64,000 nucleotides of DNA from VBWE01 sp943372645 (GCA_943372645.1 CALRZN010000015.1:62001-126000); one strand, 5' to 3'; counted from the first letter of the stretch, positions 1 through 8,406 are shown. The notes: generated from the sequence alone by a model not told the origin. Numbers and translations: made by a program.

Positions 1-788
1 GTGGTGTAAATACCGGCCCAGTACAGTCCGTTTTCCATCAGGCCCACCAGCAGCAGGCTGTCGAGGTTTGCGATAAGGCTGTTGCCCGCGCTGCTCAGTA
101 TGGCAATGAGCCCGAACAGCAGCATGCCCTTTTTCATTTTCTGTACGCGGTAACCGATTTTCGGGCCGAGGTGCATCTGCCGCAGGTAAAGCATGTACAC
201 CAGTATCATCAGCGCATGCACACAATTGGAAATGGTGTACAGGATCACAAACTGGTGAAAATCCACTACGTCAAGCGCATACAGCGTAATGGAAACCGTG
301 GTCAGTAAACGGATAATAACTTCATTGGCTAAAACGGGCACAACCGTTTTCAGCAGCGAACGCAGGTACGCATCAAACAGCAGGAAATAGGTAAACGATG
401 CGCCGAGCGGGATGAAGTAATAGTAGTATTTCACAAACAGCGGCGAGTTCTCCGAAAACTCCGCAATAACCCAGGGCTTGAGCAGGAAAAACAGCAGTGA
501 AACCACAATTACTCCAACAGTGGTAATAAGTGTGGCCCAGGTGAGAAAACCATGATGCGCACGTTCGCGGTCACGGAAAAACGGGAAGAAACGGAGCGTT
601 ACACTCGTCATACCCAGCGCCGAAAACTGCGCGTACACCACCGAAAGGTTGAGCAGCGTGTTGGCCAGGCCCACTTCGTCCGGTTTCAGGAATTTCGGAA
701 ACAGCAGGGCTTTGTTAATGTAGCCCAGCACAATTCCGAGATAGGAAATGAGTGTTATTTTAAAGCCGTCGCGTTGAACAATTCCCAT
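1..788 (-). CDS. Polysaccharide flippase (MOP/Wzx family), C-terminus beyond window
   Basis: Translating the minus strand from the ATG at 786-788 gives an open frame of 262 codons that runs off the window start. The protein begins MGIVQRDGFKITLISYLGIV and contains repeated hydrophobic helices such as FLTWATLITTVGVIVVSLLF. These are typical of oligosaccharide or teichoic-acid flippases of the MOP superfamily, which move lipid-linked sugars across the inner membrane. Only about half of a usual 480-residue protein is visible, so the exact subfamily is uncertain. It is transcribed away from the rest of the window. wecB and a deacetylase at 15.8-19.2 kb could serve the same surface-glycan pathway, but that link is inference. 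Confidence 0.75.
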   Translation of the reverse strand, partial: MGIVQRDGFKITLISYLGIVLGYINKALLFPKFLKPDEVGLANTLLNLSVVYAQFSALGMTSVTLRFFPFFRDRERAHHGFLTWATLITTVGVIVVSLLFFLLKPWVIAEFSENSPLFVKYYYYFIPLGASFTYFLLFDAYLRSLLKTVVPVLANEVIIRLLTTVSITLYALDVVDFHQFVILYTISNCVHALMILVYMLYLRQMHLGPKIGYRVQKMKKGMLLFGLIAILSSAGNSLIANLDSLLLVGLMENGLYWAGIYT

Positions 789-880
789 AGCTGTCGGGCA
801 CAAAGGTACAAAAGCCCCGCGGTTAACGGCTTGAATTAACCCGATTGAAGACAAAAACAATTTTTGAATCGAATCAAAAG

Positions 881-1020
881 CGGGTAGTCAGTTCGAGTAC
901 CGTGCGCGTGGAAGGCGACATGGAAGGTGTATCGAGAACGTGTGTGAGGAAGATCAGCCCACGTTCTCGATACTTTTCTTACTGATGAAAAATCAGCAAG
1001 AAAAACTCGAACTGACCGCC
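881..1020. repeat. Nested inverted-repeat element between two minus-strand genes
   Basis: The outer arms are GTCAGTTCGAGT (887-898) and ACTCGAACTGAC (1005-1016), an exact 12-bp inverted repeat that continues imperfectly into GCGGG/CCCGC flanks. Inside are a 14-bp perfect hairpin, GTATCGAGAACGTG (929-942) with CACGTTCTCGATAC (960-973), and a third hairpin, TTTTCTTaCTGAT/ATCAGcAAGAAAA (974-1004), that exactly fills the space to the outer arm. The whole can fold as a multi-branched structure. It has no T-run that would make it a simple terminator. I recall similar TTCGAGT/TATCGAGAA elements in other Bacteroidota intergenic regions. The remaining parts of 789-1085 show nothing else. Confidence 0.7.
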
Positions 1021-1085
1021 CGCAAAAAAATGTAATGGATCAAAAAATGAAATATGTATTGGCGAATACCCTTACTGCACTGTTT

Positions 1086-2291
1086 TCAGCGGGTTACAAA
1101 CCGGTAACGTTCGTATGCTTTCACCGTTTCTTTTCCGCCCGCTTCCGGAAATCCGTTGGTGTTCAGAATACGTGTATTGTCAAATACTTTTTTCTCCTGC
1201 ATCACCGGAACGCCGCGGTTATCATAGGCGTAATTAATTTGATACGCATCATACAATTGCGTTCCTTTTTTGGCACCGCTGTTTATTTTGCGTTTGAAAA
1301 ATTCGGTCTGCAGGTGGCCTTTTTCATCGTACCGGAAAAAGGTTTCTTCATGCGGTTCTTTGCCGGTTTGCATAAACGCTGTCCAGGTGAGTTTGCCTGC
1401 TTCGTAATTGTACGTGCGGCGTTCGCCGGGACCTACATTGCGCGTGAGGTTGCCGTTGCCGGTAGCGAGGGTGTAGGCATACAATGTCACCTTTTTCGAA
1501 ACGGTATCAACAGTTACCTGGTCAATGCCATAAGCCGCGCCGGGATTGTTTACAAAATCGAGGTGGTAATGCGTGATTTCAGTAACTGCTTTGTTTCGGT
1601 AAATGACCATGCTGTCGCTCGCCTGCCGTTCGCCGTTTTTATTGTGCACCATACGGCTGAGCAGGTTGCCCGCTGCATCGTAACTGAAGGTTTCGGTAAC
1701 GGTTACTTTTTCTTCATCGCCCATGTTCGACGTGCGCGACTTGCGGTTTTTCACCACCAGCTGGCCGGCCGTATTGTACAGCAGCGAAATGGTATCAGCC
1801 TCCACTGCCAGGCTTTTAACTCCGACTTCCTGCGAGAGGTAAGCAACAATTAAAGCAGGTAATCCCGAACGGTTGTACGAAATCAGCACCTGTTTTTTCC
1901 AGTTACCGATGCTGTTCGTACGGATCATATTCATTTTATTGCCCTGCGTATAACCAATCGTTGTTTCAATCCATCCCGATTCAAAACTGCGGTAACTGAT
2001 CACGCGCCCCTCGCTGTCAAATTTCCACACGGCCATCGTATCCGGCTGTGTTTTTTTATTTTTCGATTTCGGCAAAGGCATTTCGCGCAGCTTCACGAGC
2101 ATTTTTATTTTCTCACGCACCACCGTTTCCGGTTGCAGCGGGCAGGCCACGGTATCTATGCGGAAACCGGGCTGCACCTGGTCCCAGTCGGGAAAAACAA
2201 AAACAGGCTGCTGCGCACGCGCAACAACTCCGGAACAAAAAATTCCGGCAAGAAAAAACAACGTGATATGTTTTTTAAACAGCCACATCAT
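1086..2291 (-). CDS. Exported YD-repeat-like protein of unknown function
   Basis: This is a 401-residue protein with an N-terminal signal peptide (KKHITLFFLAGIFCSGVVARAQ). Its body has several degenerate YD/RHS-type motifs: WKFDSEGRVISY, FSYDAAGNLLSRMV, FRYDEKGHLQTEFF and YAYDNRGVPV. These short beta-hairpin repeats are common in secreted Bacteroidota proteins and build elongated beta structures. There is no C-terminal sorting domain and no RHS core or toxin tip, so it is probably periplasmic or cell-surface. The start overlaps the end of dapD by 17 bases, so it is probably co-transcribed with dapD. A role in lysine metabolism is not implied. Function unknown. Confidence 0.7.
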   Translation of the reverse strand: MMWLFKKHITLFFLAGIFCSGVVARAQQPVFVFPDWDQVQPGFRIDTVACPLQPETVVREKIKMLVKLREMPLPKSKNKKTQPDTMAVWKFDSEGRVISYRSFESGWIETTIGYTQGNKMNMIRTNSIGNWKKQVLISYNRSGLPALIVAYLSQEVGVKSLAVEADTISLLYNTAGQLVVKNRKSRTSNMGDEEKVTVTETFSYDAAGNLLSRMVHNKNGERQASDSMVIYRNKAVTEITHYHLDFVNNPGAAYGIDQVTVDTVSKKVTLYAYTLATGNGNLTRNVGPGERRTYNYEAGKLTWTAFMQTGKEPHEETFFRYDEKGHLQTEFFKRKINSGAKKGTQLYDAYQINYAYDNRGVPVMQEKKVFDNTRILNTNGFPEAGGKETVKAYERYRFVTR

Positions 2292-3090
2292 ATTCGCGCA
2301 GTGCCTGGTTCAGTGATGTTTTCAGATCGGTGCTCGGTTTGCGCTGCCCGATGATGAGCGCGCAGGGAACACCAAACGTTCCGGCATTGAATTTTTTCTC
2401 CATCGTTCCGGGAATCACCACCGAACGCGGCGGCACAAAACCTTTGTATTCTTTCGGTTCAGCACCGGTCACATCAATAATTTTTGTGCTTGCTGTAAGT
2501 ACAACATTTGCGCCGAGCACGGCTTCTTTGCCCACGCGCACACCTTCCACCACAATGCAGCGCGAACCGATAAAAGCACCGTCTTCAATTATTACCGGCG
2601 AAGCCTGCACCGGCTCCAGCACACCGCCTATGCCCACGCCACCGCTCAGGTGTACGTCTTTCCCGATCTGCGCGCACGAACCAACCGTTGCCCATGTATC
2701 TACCATCGTACCGCTGTCAACGTATGCACCAATATTTACATAACTCGGCATCATAATCACGCCTTTGGCCAGGAATGCGCCGTAACGTGCCACCGCGTGC
2801 GGCACCACGCGCACACCGAGTGCGGCATAGTTTGTTTTCAGCTGCATTTTATCATGAAACTCCAGCGGACCTGCATGTAACGTTTCCATTTTGCGAATGG
2901 GGAAATAAAGAATCACGGCTTTTTTCACCCACTCGTTCACGCACCACTCCCCGCCTTCGGTAGCGGGCGGATCGGCCACACGTAAAATACCTTTGTCGAG
3001 GTGTTCGATAACGGTATTGATGGCTTCCTGCGTTTCCGCGGTATTCAAAAGTTGCCTGTCGTTCCAGGCGGCTTCAATCTGCTGCTGCAT
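2275..3090 (-). CDS. dapD: Tetrahydrodipicolinate N-succinyltransferase DapD
   Basis: The 271-residue protein matches the full length of DapD. The enzyme transfers succinyl from succinyl-CoA to tetrahydrodipicolinate in the lysine and meso-diaminopimelate pathway in the cytosol. A left-handed beta-helix of hexapeptide repeats is visible in the middle and C-terminal half (for example IGKDVHLSGGVGIGGVLEP and IEDGAFIGSRCIVVEGVRVG). The conserved stretch MMPSYVNIGAYVDSGTMVDT is characteristic of this family. The frame begins MQQQIEAAWNDR. An exported YD-repeat protein follows, overlapping by 17 bases. Confidence 0.95.
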   Translation of the reverse strand: MQQQIEAAWNDRQLLNTAETQEAINTVIEHLDKGILRVADPPATEGGEWCVNEWVKKAVILYFPIRKMETLHAGPLEFHDKMQLKTNYAALGVRVVPHAVARYGAFLAKGVIMMPSYVNIGAYVDSGTMVDTWATVGSCAQIGKDVHLSGGVGIGGVLEPVQASPVIIEDGAFIGSRCIVVEGVRVGKEAVLGANVVLTASTKIIDVTGAEPKEYKGFVPPRSVVIPGTMEKKFNAGTFGVPCALIIGQRKPSTDLKTSLNQALREYDVAV

Positions 3091-3142
3091 AAATTTGGTT
3101 TTGAAAATTCAAAGGTAAAAGGAATGTAGTGACTATGTATGG

Positions 3143-3892
3143 CTACCAGAGCCATTTCACCGCCTGCAGGTCAAACTCCTGCATTTTGCCGTTTACTTCC
3201 AGTTTCAGTTTTCCTTCCGGTGTGGTACCGCATACGAGTGCTTCCTGCTCGCGTCCGCCGATGCTGAACAGCAGGCGGCTGTTCAGCCCGAACAGTTCCG
3301 CATCAAACCGTTTCCGGATTTCCTCGAGGTTTCCGCTGCGGGCCTGTAAATACCAGGCTTCGAGGTATTCAAACATCTTTTCCATAACCGGCTCACGTTC
3401 CATTTCTTCGCCGGTAACTGCAATAAACGAGGTGGCGCGCGCCGAAAGCCGGAACGCTTCCTGGTTCACGTTCAGCCCGATGCCGACAATACTGTGCTGA
3501 ATCTGGCTATCGCGCAGGCTGTTTTCAATAAGTACCCCGCCGATTTTTTTCTCGTTCACCAGCATATCGTTGGGCCATTTGATGCAGACTTTTTCATCCG
3601 GCATAAAAAAGCGGAGTGTTTCGGCCAGGGCCAGTGCGGTAATGCGGTTCAGGTCGAACTGGAAATTAATCGGCAGAAATACCGGTTTCCAGAGCAGGCT
3701 GAAGGTGAGGTTTTTACCGGTTTCGCTTTCCCACGTGTTGCCCCGCTGCCCGCGCCCGTCGAACTGCTGATCGGAAATAACCACAGCGCCTTCCGGTAAC
3801 GTATTCGCTTTCAGATATTCCTGCAGGAACGTATTCGTCGAAGCAACTGCTTCGAGGCGGATGAGGTGCCGGCCGGTAAACAATGTGTCCAT
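3143..3892 (-). CDS. birA: Biotin--[acetyl-CoA-carboxylase] ligase BirA
   Basis: This 249-residue enzyme attaches biotin to the biotin carboxyl carrier protein via biotinoyl-AMP. The sequence shows LEAVASTNTFLQEY near the N-terminus, the biotin/ATP-binding GRGQRGNTWESE (about residues 46-57), KWPNDMLVNEKKIGGVLIE and GIGLNVNQ, all hallmarks of the catalytic core. No N-terminal winged-helix DNA-binding domain is present, so it is a monofunctional class I ligase and not a repressor. It is divergent from rsfS, with an inverted repeat between the two genes. Confidence 0.95.
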   Translation of the reverse strand: MDTLFTGRHLIRLEAVASTNTFLQEYLKANTLPEGAVVISDQQFDGRGQRGNTWESETGKNLTFSLLWKPVFLPINFQFDLNRITALALAETLRFFMPDEKVCIKWPNDMLVNEKKIGGVLIENSLRDSQIQHSIVGIGLNVNQEAFRLSARATSFIAVTGEEMEREPVMEKMFEYLEAWYLQARSGNLEEIRKRFDAELFGLNSRLLFSIGGREQEALVCGTTPEGKLKLEVNGKMQEFDLQAVKWLW

Positions 3893-3900
3893 AGGTCTGT

Positions 3901-3941
3901 GAGCCTGCTGAGGGATTGTTTTTTAATTCCTTAGCAGGCTC
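3901..3941. promoter_or_regulatory. Inverted repeat between birA and rsfS
   Basis: GAGCCTGCTGAGG (3901-3913) and CCTTAGCAGGCTC (3929-3941) are inverted with one mismatch over 13 bp, separated by a T-rich loop. The element lies in the divergent region between birA and rsfS. It could be an operator or an RNA hairpin in the birA leader. The sequence does not resemble known BirA operators, and this BirA lacks a DNA-binding domain. Confidence 0.45.
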
Positions 3942-3961
3942 TAAGGTGCAAAAGAAATCCT

Positions 3962-3969
3962 TATTTTTG
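3962..3969 (+). promoter_or_regulatory. Putative -7 box of rsfS-ftsH operon
   Basis: TATTTTTG matches the Bacteroidota -7 consensus TAnnTTTG and lies about 57 bases before the chosen rsfS start. No TTG is found at the usual 17-23 base spacing, so only half of the promoter is supported. Confidence 0.4.
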
Positions 3970-4025
3970 TGCTTTCAAAAAATAACAGACAAGCGGAGCT
4001 GCATAACGGCAGCTTATATCACGTA

Positions 4026-4568
4026 ATGGCCAACAAAAAGGAAACCAAACCGGCTAAGGCCGGAACAGCACCCCGTAAAAAAGCAGCAGCGGCTGCAAAA
4101 AAAACAGCCAAGGCTGCACCGAAGAAAAAAGCGGCAGCCGCTAAAAAAGTCGCCGCAAAGCCTGTAAAAACCAAAGCAGCAGCTCCCAAAAAGAAAGCAG
4201 CAGCTCCCGCCAAAGATGCAACCCGCATCCTCGCAGAGAACGTCGTACGCGGCATTCTCGAGAAAAAAGGGAAACACGTGGTATGCCTCGACCTGCGCAA
4301 AATTGAAAACGCCGTGTTCGATTATTTTATCATCTGCGAAGGTGATTCTACCACGCAGGTAGATGCGATCGGCGAATCAGTTGTTGACTACGTAAAAAAA
4401 GTTTCCGGCGAGCGCCCTTACCGTTCCGAAGGCTGGCAGAATTCACTGTGGATTCTCGTGGATTACATCAACGTAGTGGTACATGTTTTCGAACGCGATA
4501 CACGCCTGTTCTACAACCTCGAAAGCCTCTGGGCCGATGCTGAAGTTGTTGATCTCGGCATTAAATAA
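4026..4568 (+). CDS. rsfS: Ribosome silencing factor RsfS with Lys/Ala-rich histone-like N-terminal tail
   Basis: The C-terminal ~115 residues are an Iojap/RsfS (DUF143) domain: LDLRKIENAVFDYFIICEGDST, VKKVSGERPYRSEGWQNSLW, DYINVVVHVFERDTRLFYNLE and LWADA. RsfS binds ribosomal protein uL14 and blocks subunit joining during starvation. It is preceded by about 65 residues of almost only Lys, Ala and Pro (KKAAAAAKKTAKAAPKKKAA and similar), resembling histone H1-type tails. The usual family length is 105-130 residues, so this 180-residue form is clearly extended. I chose the ATG at 4026 (MANKKETK) over an upstream in-frame GTG at 3969, which overlaps the -7 box. It starts a run that continues with ftsH 93 bases later. 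Confidence 0.9.
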   Translation: MANKKETKPAKAGTAPRKKAAAAAKKTAKAAPKKKAAAAKKVAAKPVKTKAAAPKKKAAAPAKDATRILAENVVRGILEKKGKHVVCLDLRKIENAVFDYFIICEGDSTTQVDAIGESVVDYVKKVSGERPYRSEGWQNSLWILVDYINVVVHVFERDTRLFYNLESLWADAEVVDLGIK

Positions 4569-4591
4569 AGCCCCGACGCAACAAGGTGGTG

Positions 4592-4605
4592 TTAACTTTT
4601 GTTAA
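4592..4605. promoter_or_regulatory. TTAAC-TTTT-GTTAA palindromic motif upstream of ftsH
   Basis: TTAACTTTTGTTAA is a perfect 5-bp inverted repeat around TTTT, 56 bases before the ftsH start. The core ACTTTTGTTAA occurs twice more, exactly 60 bp apart, upstream of radC (19910-19920 and 19970-19980). It may be a binding site for a transcription factor. This is inference from recurrence only. Confidence 0.35.
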
Positions 4606-4661
4606 TCTAAAATAAATACCGCCTGTAAACGACCTTACTTAAAAAAGACTGGATTTATACA

Positions 4662-6866
4662 ATGAGTGATCAGAACAATAACGAAGAGAAAAGAAAGCCG
4701 GGACCGTTTAAACGACCGCAGCTTCCCCGTTCACCGATGGGGTTTTATTGGATATACATCCTGCTTTTAGTCGGGCTTGCTTTTGTATTTATGACAACCA
4801 TGTGGGGGCCAACGCCCGAAATCAGCATGGAACAGTTCCGGATGCTTGCCCGCAACAAGGTCGTAACCAAGGTAATGATCAACAACAGCGAAAACGGGCG
4901 TATGGAAATTACGCTCAACCCGGCGTTTGCCAAAGCCCCTGTTTTTGACAGCCTGAAACTGAAAGAGTACCCGAAAACACGCTGGACACCCGTTGGCGAT
5001 GGTCCGCACCTCATCCTGAAAGGCGTTTACAACGAACGCATTTCGAATGAAATTGACCAGTTAAACGCCACCCTGCCTGCAAATGATCAGTTCGAACATA
5101 CCCGCGGCAATTCCAAATCCATCTGGGATACACTCGGCTTTATCCTGCCCATCGTGCTTATCATTGTGCTCTGGATCTTCCTCATGCGGCGCATGGGCGG
5201 AGGCGGCGGCAGCCAGATTTTCAATATCGGGAAATCGCGCGCACAGCTGTTTGACAAAGACACGAAGGTGAATGTAACCTTTAACGACGTGGCCGGACTG
5301 GAAGAAGCCAAAATCGAAATCAAAGAGATTGTGGACTTCCTGAAACATCCGAAAAAGTATACCGACCTCGGTGCAAAAATTCCGAAAGGTGCATTGCTTG
5401 TTGGACCTCCGGGAACCGGTAAAACGCTGCTTGCCAAAGCCGTTGCCGGCGAAGCACAGGTGCCGTTTTTCTCGCTTTCGGGATCGGATTTCGTGGAAAT
5501 GTTTGTGGGTGTAGGTGCATCACGTGTACGTGATCTCTTCCGCCAGGCCAAAGAAAAAGCGCCGTGCATCATCTTCATTGACGAAATTGATGCCATCGGC
5601 CGTGCCCGTGGCCGCAGCCTCTCGCAGGGTGCAAACGATGAACGTGAAAACACGCTGAACCAGCTCCTCACCGAGATGGACGGTTTCGGAACAAACAGCG
5701 GTGTTATTATTCTTGCCGCTACCAACCGCGCCGACATCCTCGACCGCGCCCTGCTGCGCGCCGGCCGTTTCGACCGCCAGATTTATGTGGATTTGCCCGA
5801 TTTCAATGAACGCAAAGCCATTTTCAAAGTACACCTGAAGCCGCTGAAACTCGATGACAAAGTGGATATCGATTTCCTCGGCAAACAGACGCCCGGTTTC
5901 TCCGGTGCTGATATAGCAAACATCTGTAACGAGGCGGCCCTCATTGCCGCACGCCACGACAAGAAAACCGTAGAAATGCAGGATTTCCTGGATGCGGTAG
6001 ATCGTATTATCGGCGGCCTCGAGAAGAAAAACAAAATCATCTCTTCGGATGAGAAAAAAGTAATCGCGTTCCACGAAGCAGGACACGCCACCGTAAGCTG
6101 GGTGCTCGAACACGCCGCACCGCTGGTGAAAGTAACCATCGTACCGCGCGGCCGCTCGCTGGGTGCTGCCTGGTACCTGCCGGATGAACGCCAGATTACA
6201 ACCGCCGAACAGATGCTGGATGAAGTGTGTGCTGCCCTCGGCGGACGCGCTGCAGAGGAAATCATTTTCGGTAAAGTTTCTACCGGCGCCCTCTCCGACC
6301 TCGAACGCATTACCAAACAGGCTTACGCCATGGTAACCGTTTACGGCCTCAACGAAAAAATCGGCAACATCAGTTTCTACGACTCTACCGGCCAGGAATT
6401 TATGATGCAGAAACCGTACAGCGATAAAACGGCGCAGATTATTGACGAAGAGGTGAAGAAGTTTGTGGATATGGCCTACATCCGTACCAAGGAACTGCTG
6501 ATGGAAAATAAAACCAAACTCGAACAACTGGCCAAACAGTTACTCGACAAGGAAGTAATTTTCCGCGAAGACCTTGAACGCATTTTCGGTAAACGTCCGT
6601 TTGACAAGGAAGAAGAAGCCGTAGCTGAAGTGATTACCGAAGAGCCGAAACAAATTGTAACGCCGCCGGTAACACCACCTGCTCCTGAAAATACCGAACC
6701 GGCCGACACCACGTTGCTGTCAGCCAAGAAAACGGTAACACCGGAAGTGAACACCACACCGGAAAATACCGAACCGAAAACGGAGAACAACGAAGAGGAA
6801 AACAATTCCGGCAAACCGGAAGATCCGAAAAACAATAAAGACGGTAATCTGAAACTGTTCGATTAA
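4662..6866 (+). CDS. ftsH: ATP-dependent zinc metalloprotease FtsH
   Basis: This 734-residue membrane AAA+ protease degrades misfolded membrane proteins and regulatory substrates. It has a cytosolic N-tail, TM1 (about 27-46), a periplasmic segment, TM2 (about 158-176), an AAA module with Walker A GPPGTGKT (248-255), Walker B CIIFIDEID, the second region of homology ending RAGRFDRQ, and the zinc site HEAGH (471-475). The C-terminal ~110 residues form an acidic Pro/Thr/Glu/Asn-rich tail longer than in E. coli FtsH. The stop codon overlaps the start of the next gene by one base. The order rsfS-ftsH-lutC-cdsA suggests one transcript. Confidence 0.97.
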   Translation: MSDQNNNEEKRKPGPFKRPQLPRSPMGFYWIYILLLVGLAFVFMTTMWGPTPEISMEQFRMLARNKVVTKVMINNSENGRMEITLNPAFAKAPVFDSLKLKEYPKTRWTPVGDGPHLILKGVYNERISNEIDQLNATLPANDQFEHTRGNSKSIWDTLGFILPIVLIIVLWIFLMRRMGGGGGSQIFNIGKSRAQLFDKDTKVNVTFNDVAGLEEAKIEIKEIVDFLKHPKKYTDLGAKIPKGALLVGPPGTGKTLLAKAVAGEAQVPFFSLSGSDFVEMFVGVGASRVRDLFRQAKEKAPCIIFIDEIDAIGRARGRSLSQGANDERENTLNQLLTEMDGFGTNSGVIILAATNRADILDRALLRAGRFDRQIYVDLPDFNERKAIFKVHLKPLKLDDKVDIDFLGKQTPGFSGADIANICNEAALIAARHDKKTVEMQDFLDAVDRIIGGLEKKNKIISSDEKKVIAFHEAGHATVSWVLEHAAPLVKVTIVPRGRSLGAAWYLPDERQITTAEQMLDEVCAALGGRAAEEIIFGKVSTGALSDLERITKQAYAMVTVYGLNEKIGNISFYDSTGQEFMMQKPYSDKTAQIIDEEVKKFVDMAYIRTKELLMENKTKLEQLAKQLLDKEVIFREDLERIFGKRPFDKEEEAVAEVITEEPKQIVTPPVTPPAPENTEPADTTLLSAKKTVTPEVNTTPENTEPKTENNEEENNSGKPEDPKNNKDGNLKLFD

Positions 6867-7516
6867 TGGACGAAAGCACCCCGCGCGAAAAAATCCTGAA
6901 AAAGGTACGCGCTGCACTGCTCCGCAAATCGAACAGTGAGCCTGCCGATGTTGACTTCGACAGTCCTGTTTTTCACGAAACAGAAGAGCCGCTTGAAATA
7001 CACTTTGCCCAACAGTTCACCGAACTGAATGGGCAATTTGTTTTCTGTGAAAACGAGGATGATTTCAGTTACAACATCCGCGCGCTGGTGGAAGAAAACA
7101 AATGGGAACAGGTTTCCTGTGCCGAACCGCAGATACAATTGCTGCTGAAAAAAGCGGGCCTACATTTTCAGCCGCTGGCTACGTTCGGCAAATCGTGGGA
7201 GGCCGGCATTACCGGCTGCGAATTCCTGGTGGCACGTACCGGCAGCATTGTCCTTTCTTCGAAACAGGAATCGGGCCGGCGCGGTTATGCGTACCCTGAT
7301 CATCACATCGTGGTTGCACGCACCTCGCAGCTGGTGTATCACCTGCGTGAAGCACTCAAGGCGATGAAAACAAAATACCCGGAATTACTTCCTTCGCAGT
7401 TTACCATTGTAAGCGGACCCAGCCGTACCGCCGATATTGAAAAAACATTGGTGCAGGGTGCACATGGCCCGAAAGAAATTTACCTGTTCCTGATAGACGA
7501 CAGCATTACCGCATAA
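6866..7516 (+). CDS. LutC/YkgG-type LUD-domain protein
   Basis: The 216-residue protein belongs to the LUD (lactate utilisation) family. It shows the typical AGITGCEFLVARTGSIVLSS and VSGPSRTADIEKTLVQGAHGPKE, the latter being the strongly conserved C-terminal signature of LutC. In Bacillus, LutC acts with LutA and LutB in iron-sulphur-dependent L-lactate oxidation. Here it sits between ftsH (1-base overlap) and cdsA (2-base gap), with no lutA or lutB beside it. A LutA-like protein is encoded at 51.1-51.8 kb. Whether it works in lactate oxidation is inferred only from the family. Confidence 0.85.
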   Translation: MDESTPREKILKKVRAALLRKSNSEPADVDFDSPVFHETEEPLEIHFAQQFTELNGQFVFCENEDDFSYNIRALVEENKWEQVSCAEPQIQLLLKKAGLHFQPLATFGKSWEAGITGCEFLVARTGSIVLSSKQESGRRGYAYPDHHIVVARTSQLVYHLREALKAMKTKYPELLPSQFTIVSGPSRTADIEKTLVQGAHGPKEIYLFLIDDSITA

Positions 7517-7518
7517 GT

Positions 7519-8406
7519 ATGGCCCTCGACAAAAATTTAATCCAGCGCAGCATTACCGGAACCATATTCGTGGCGGTGCTGGTTGGTGCCATCATGTGGC
7601 ATCCGCTTTCTTTCGGTTTCCTGTTCCTGCTCATCACCGTGCTCGGCCTCTGGGAATTTCTCGGCCTGGCCGAAAAAGCAGGCGCACAGCCGCTGCGCAC
7701 CTACGGCACACTGGCCGGCGCATTGTGCTTTACGTTGTCGTTTATGGCCAAACGCAGCGACAACAACATGCTGCTGCTCGGAATTATTCCGCTGCTGTTT
7801 ATTGTTTTTTTCATTGAACTCTACCGTAAAAAAGAAAATCCCTTTACCAATATTGCCTACACCATACTCGCCGTTATTTACGTGGCGCTTCCCTTTTCGC
7901 TCTGGGCGCTGGTTATCATTCCAATTGATAATGATGTAATCGGCAAATTCAATGCAGCTGTTTTTCCGCAGGCCTACATTGCACACCTGCTCGAATACCG
8001 CTGGCACCTGCTGCTCGGCTTTTTTATCTTGATGTGGACCAGCGATACGATGGCGTATGTGTGCGGACGCCTGTTCGGGAAACACAAACTGTTTGAACGC
8101 GTATCACCCAAAAAAACGTGGGAGGGCACCATCGGCGGCGGCCTGTTTGCGCTGGGTGCTGCGTGGGGCATTTCCATTTACTTTACCGACCTGCCGCTGG
8201 TGCACTGGCTGGTTATTGCAGCCATCGTGGTGGTATGCGGCAACCTCGGCGATCTTTCTGAATCATTATTTAAGCGCAGTATCGGCGTAAAAGATTCAGG
8301 CACCATTCTGCCGGGACACGGTGGAATTCTCGACCGTTTTGATGCAGTACTGCTGGCTTCGCCTTTTGTGGCCACCTATCTGCTCATAATCCCGGTTAAC
8401 GGATAA
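7519..8406 (+). CDS. cdsA: Phosphatidate cytidylyltransferase CdsA
   Basis: This 295-residue polytopic inner-membrane enzyme makes CDP-diacylglycerol from phosphatidate and CTP, the branch point of phospholipid synthesis. The C-terminal signature is visible as SLFKRSIGVKDSGTILPGHG followed by GILDRFDA, with several hydrophobic helices before it. It starts 2 bases after the lutC-like gene. psd, which acts later in the same pathway, follows 1.5 kb downstream after glutamate dehydrogenase. Confidence 0.95.
   Translation: MALDKNLIQRSITGTIFVAVLVGAIMWHPLSFGFLFLLITVLGLWEFLGLAEKAGAQPLRTYGTLAGALCFTLSFMAKRSDNNMLLLGIIPLLFIVFFIELYRKKENPFTNIAYTILAVIYVALPFSLWALVIIPIDNDVIGKFNAAVFPQAYIAHLLEYRWHLLLGFFILMWTSDTMAYVCGRLFGKHKLFERVSPKKTWEGTIGGGLFALGAAWGISIYFTDLPLVHWLVIAAIVVVCGNLGDLSESLFKRSIGVKDSGTILPGHGGILDRFDAVLLASPFVATYLLIIPVNG

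Noticed and set aside
1035..1853. 272-codon plus-strand ORF
   Set aside because: Antisense to the YD-repeat protein, whose signal peptide and motifs read on the minus strand.
5520..6527. 335-codon minus-strand ORF within ftsH
   Set aside because: Fully inside a highly conserved ftsH, antisense and without motifs.
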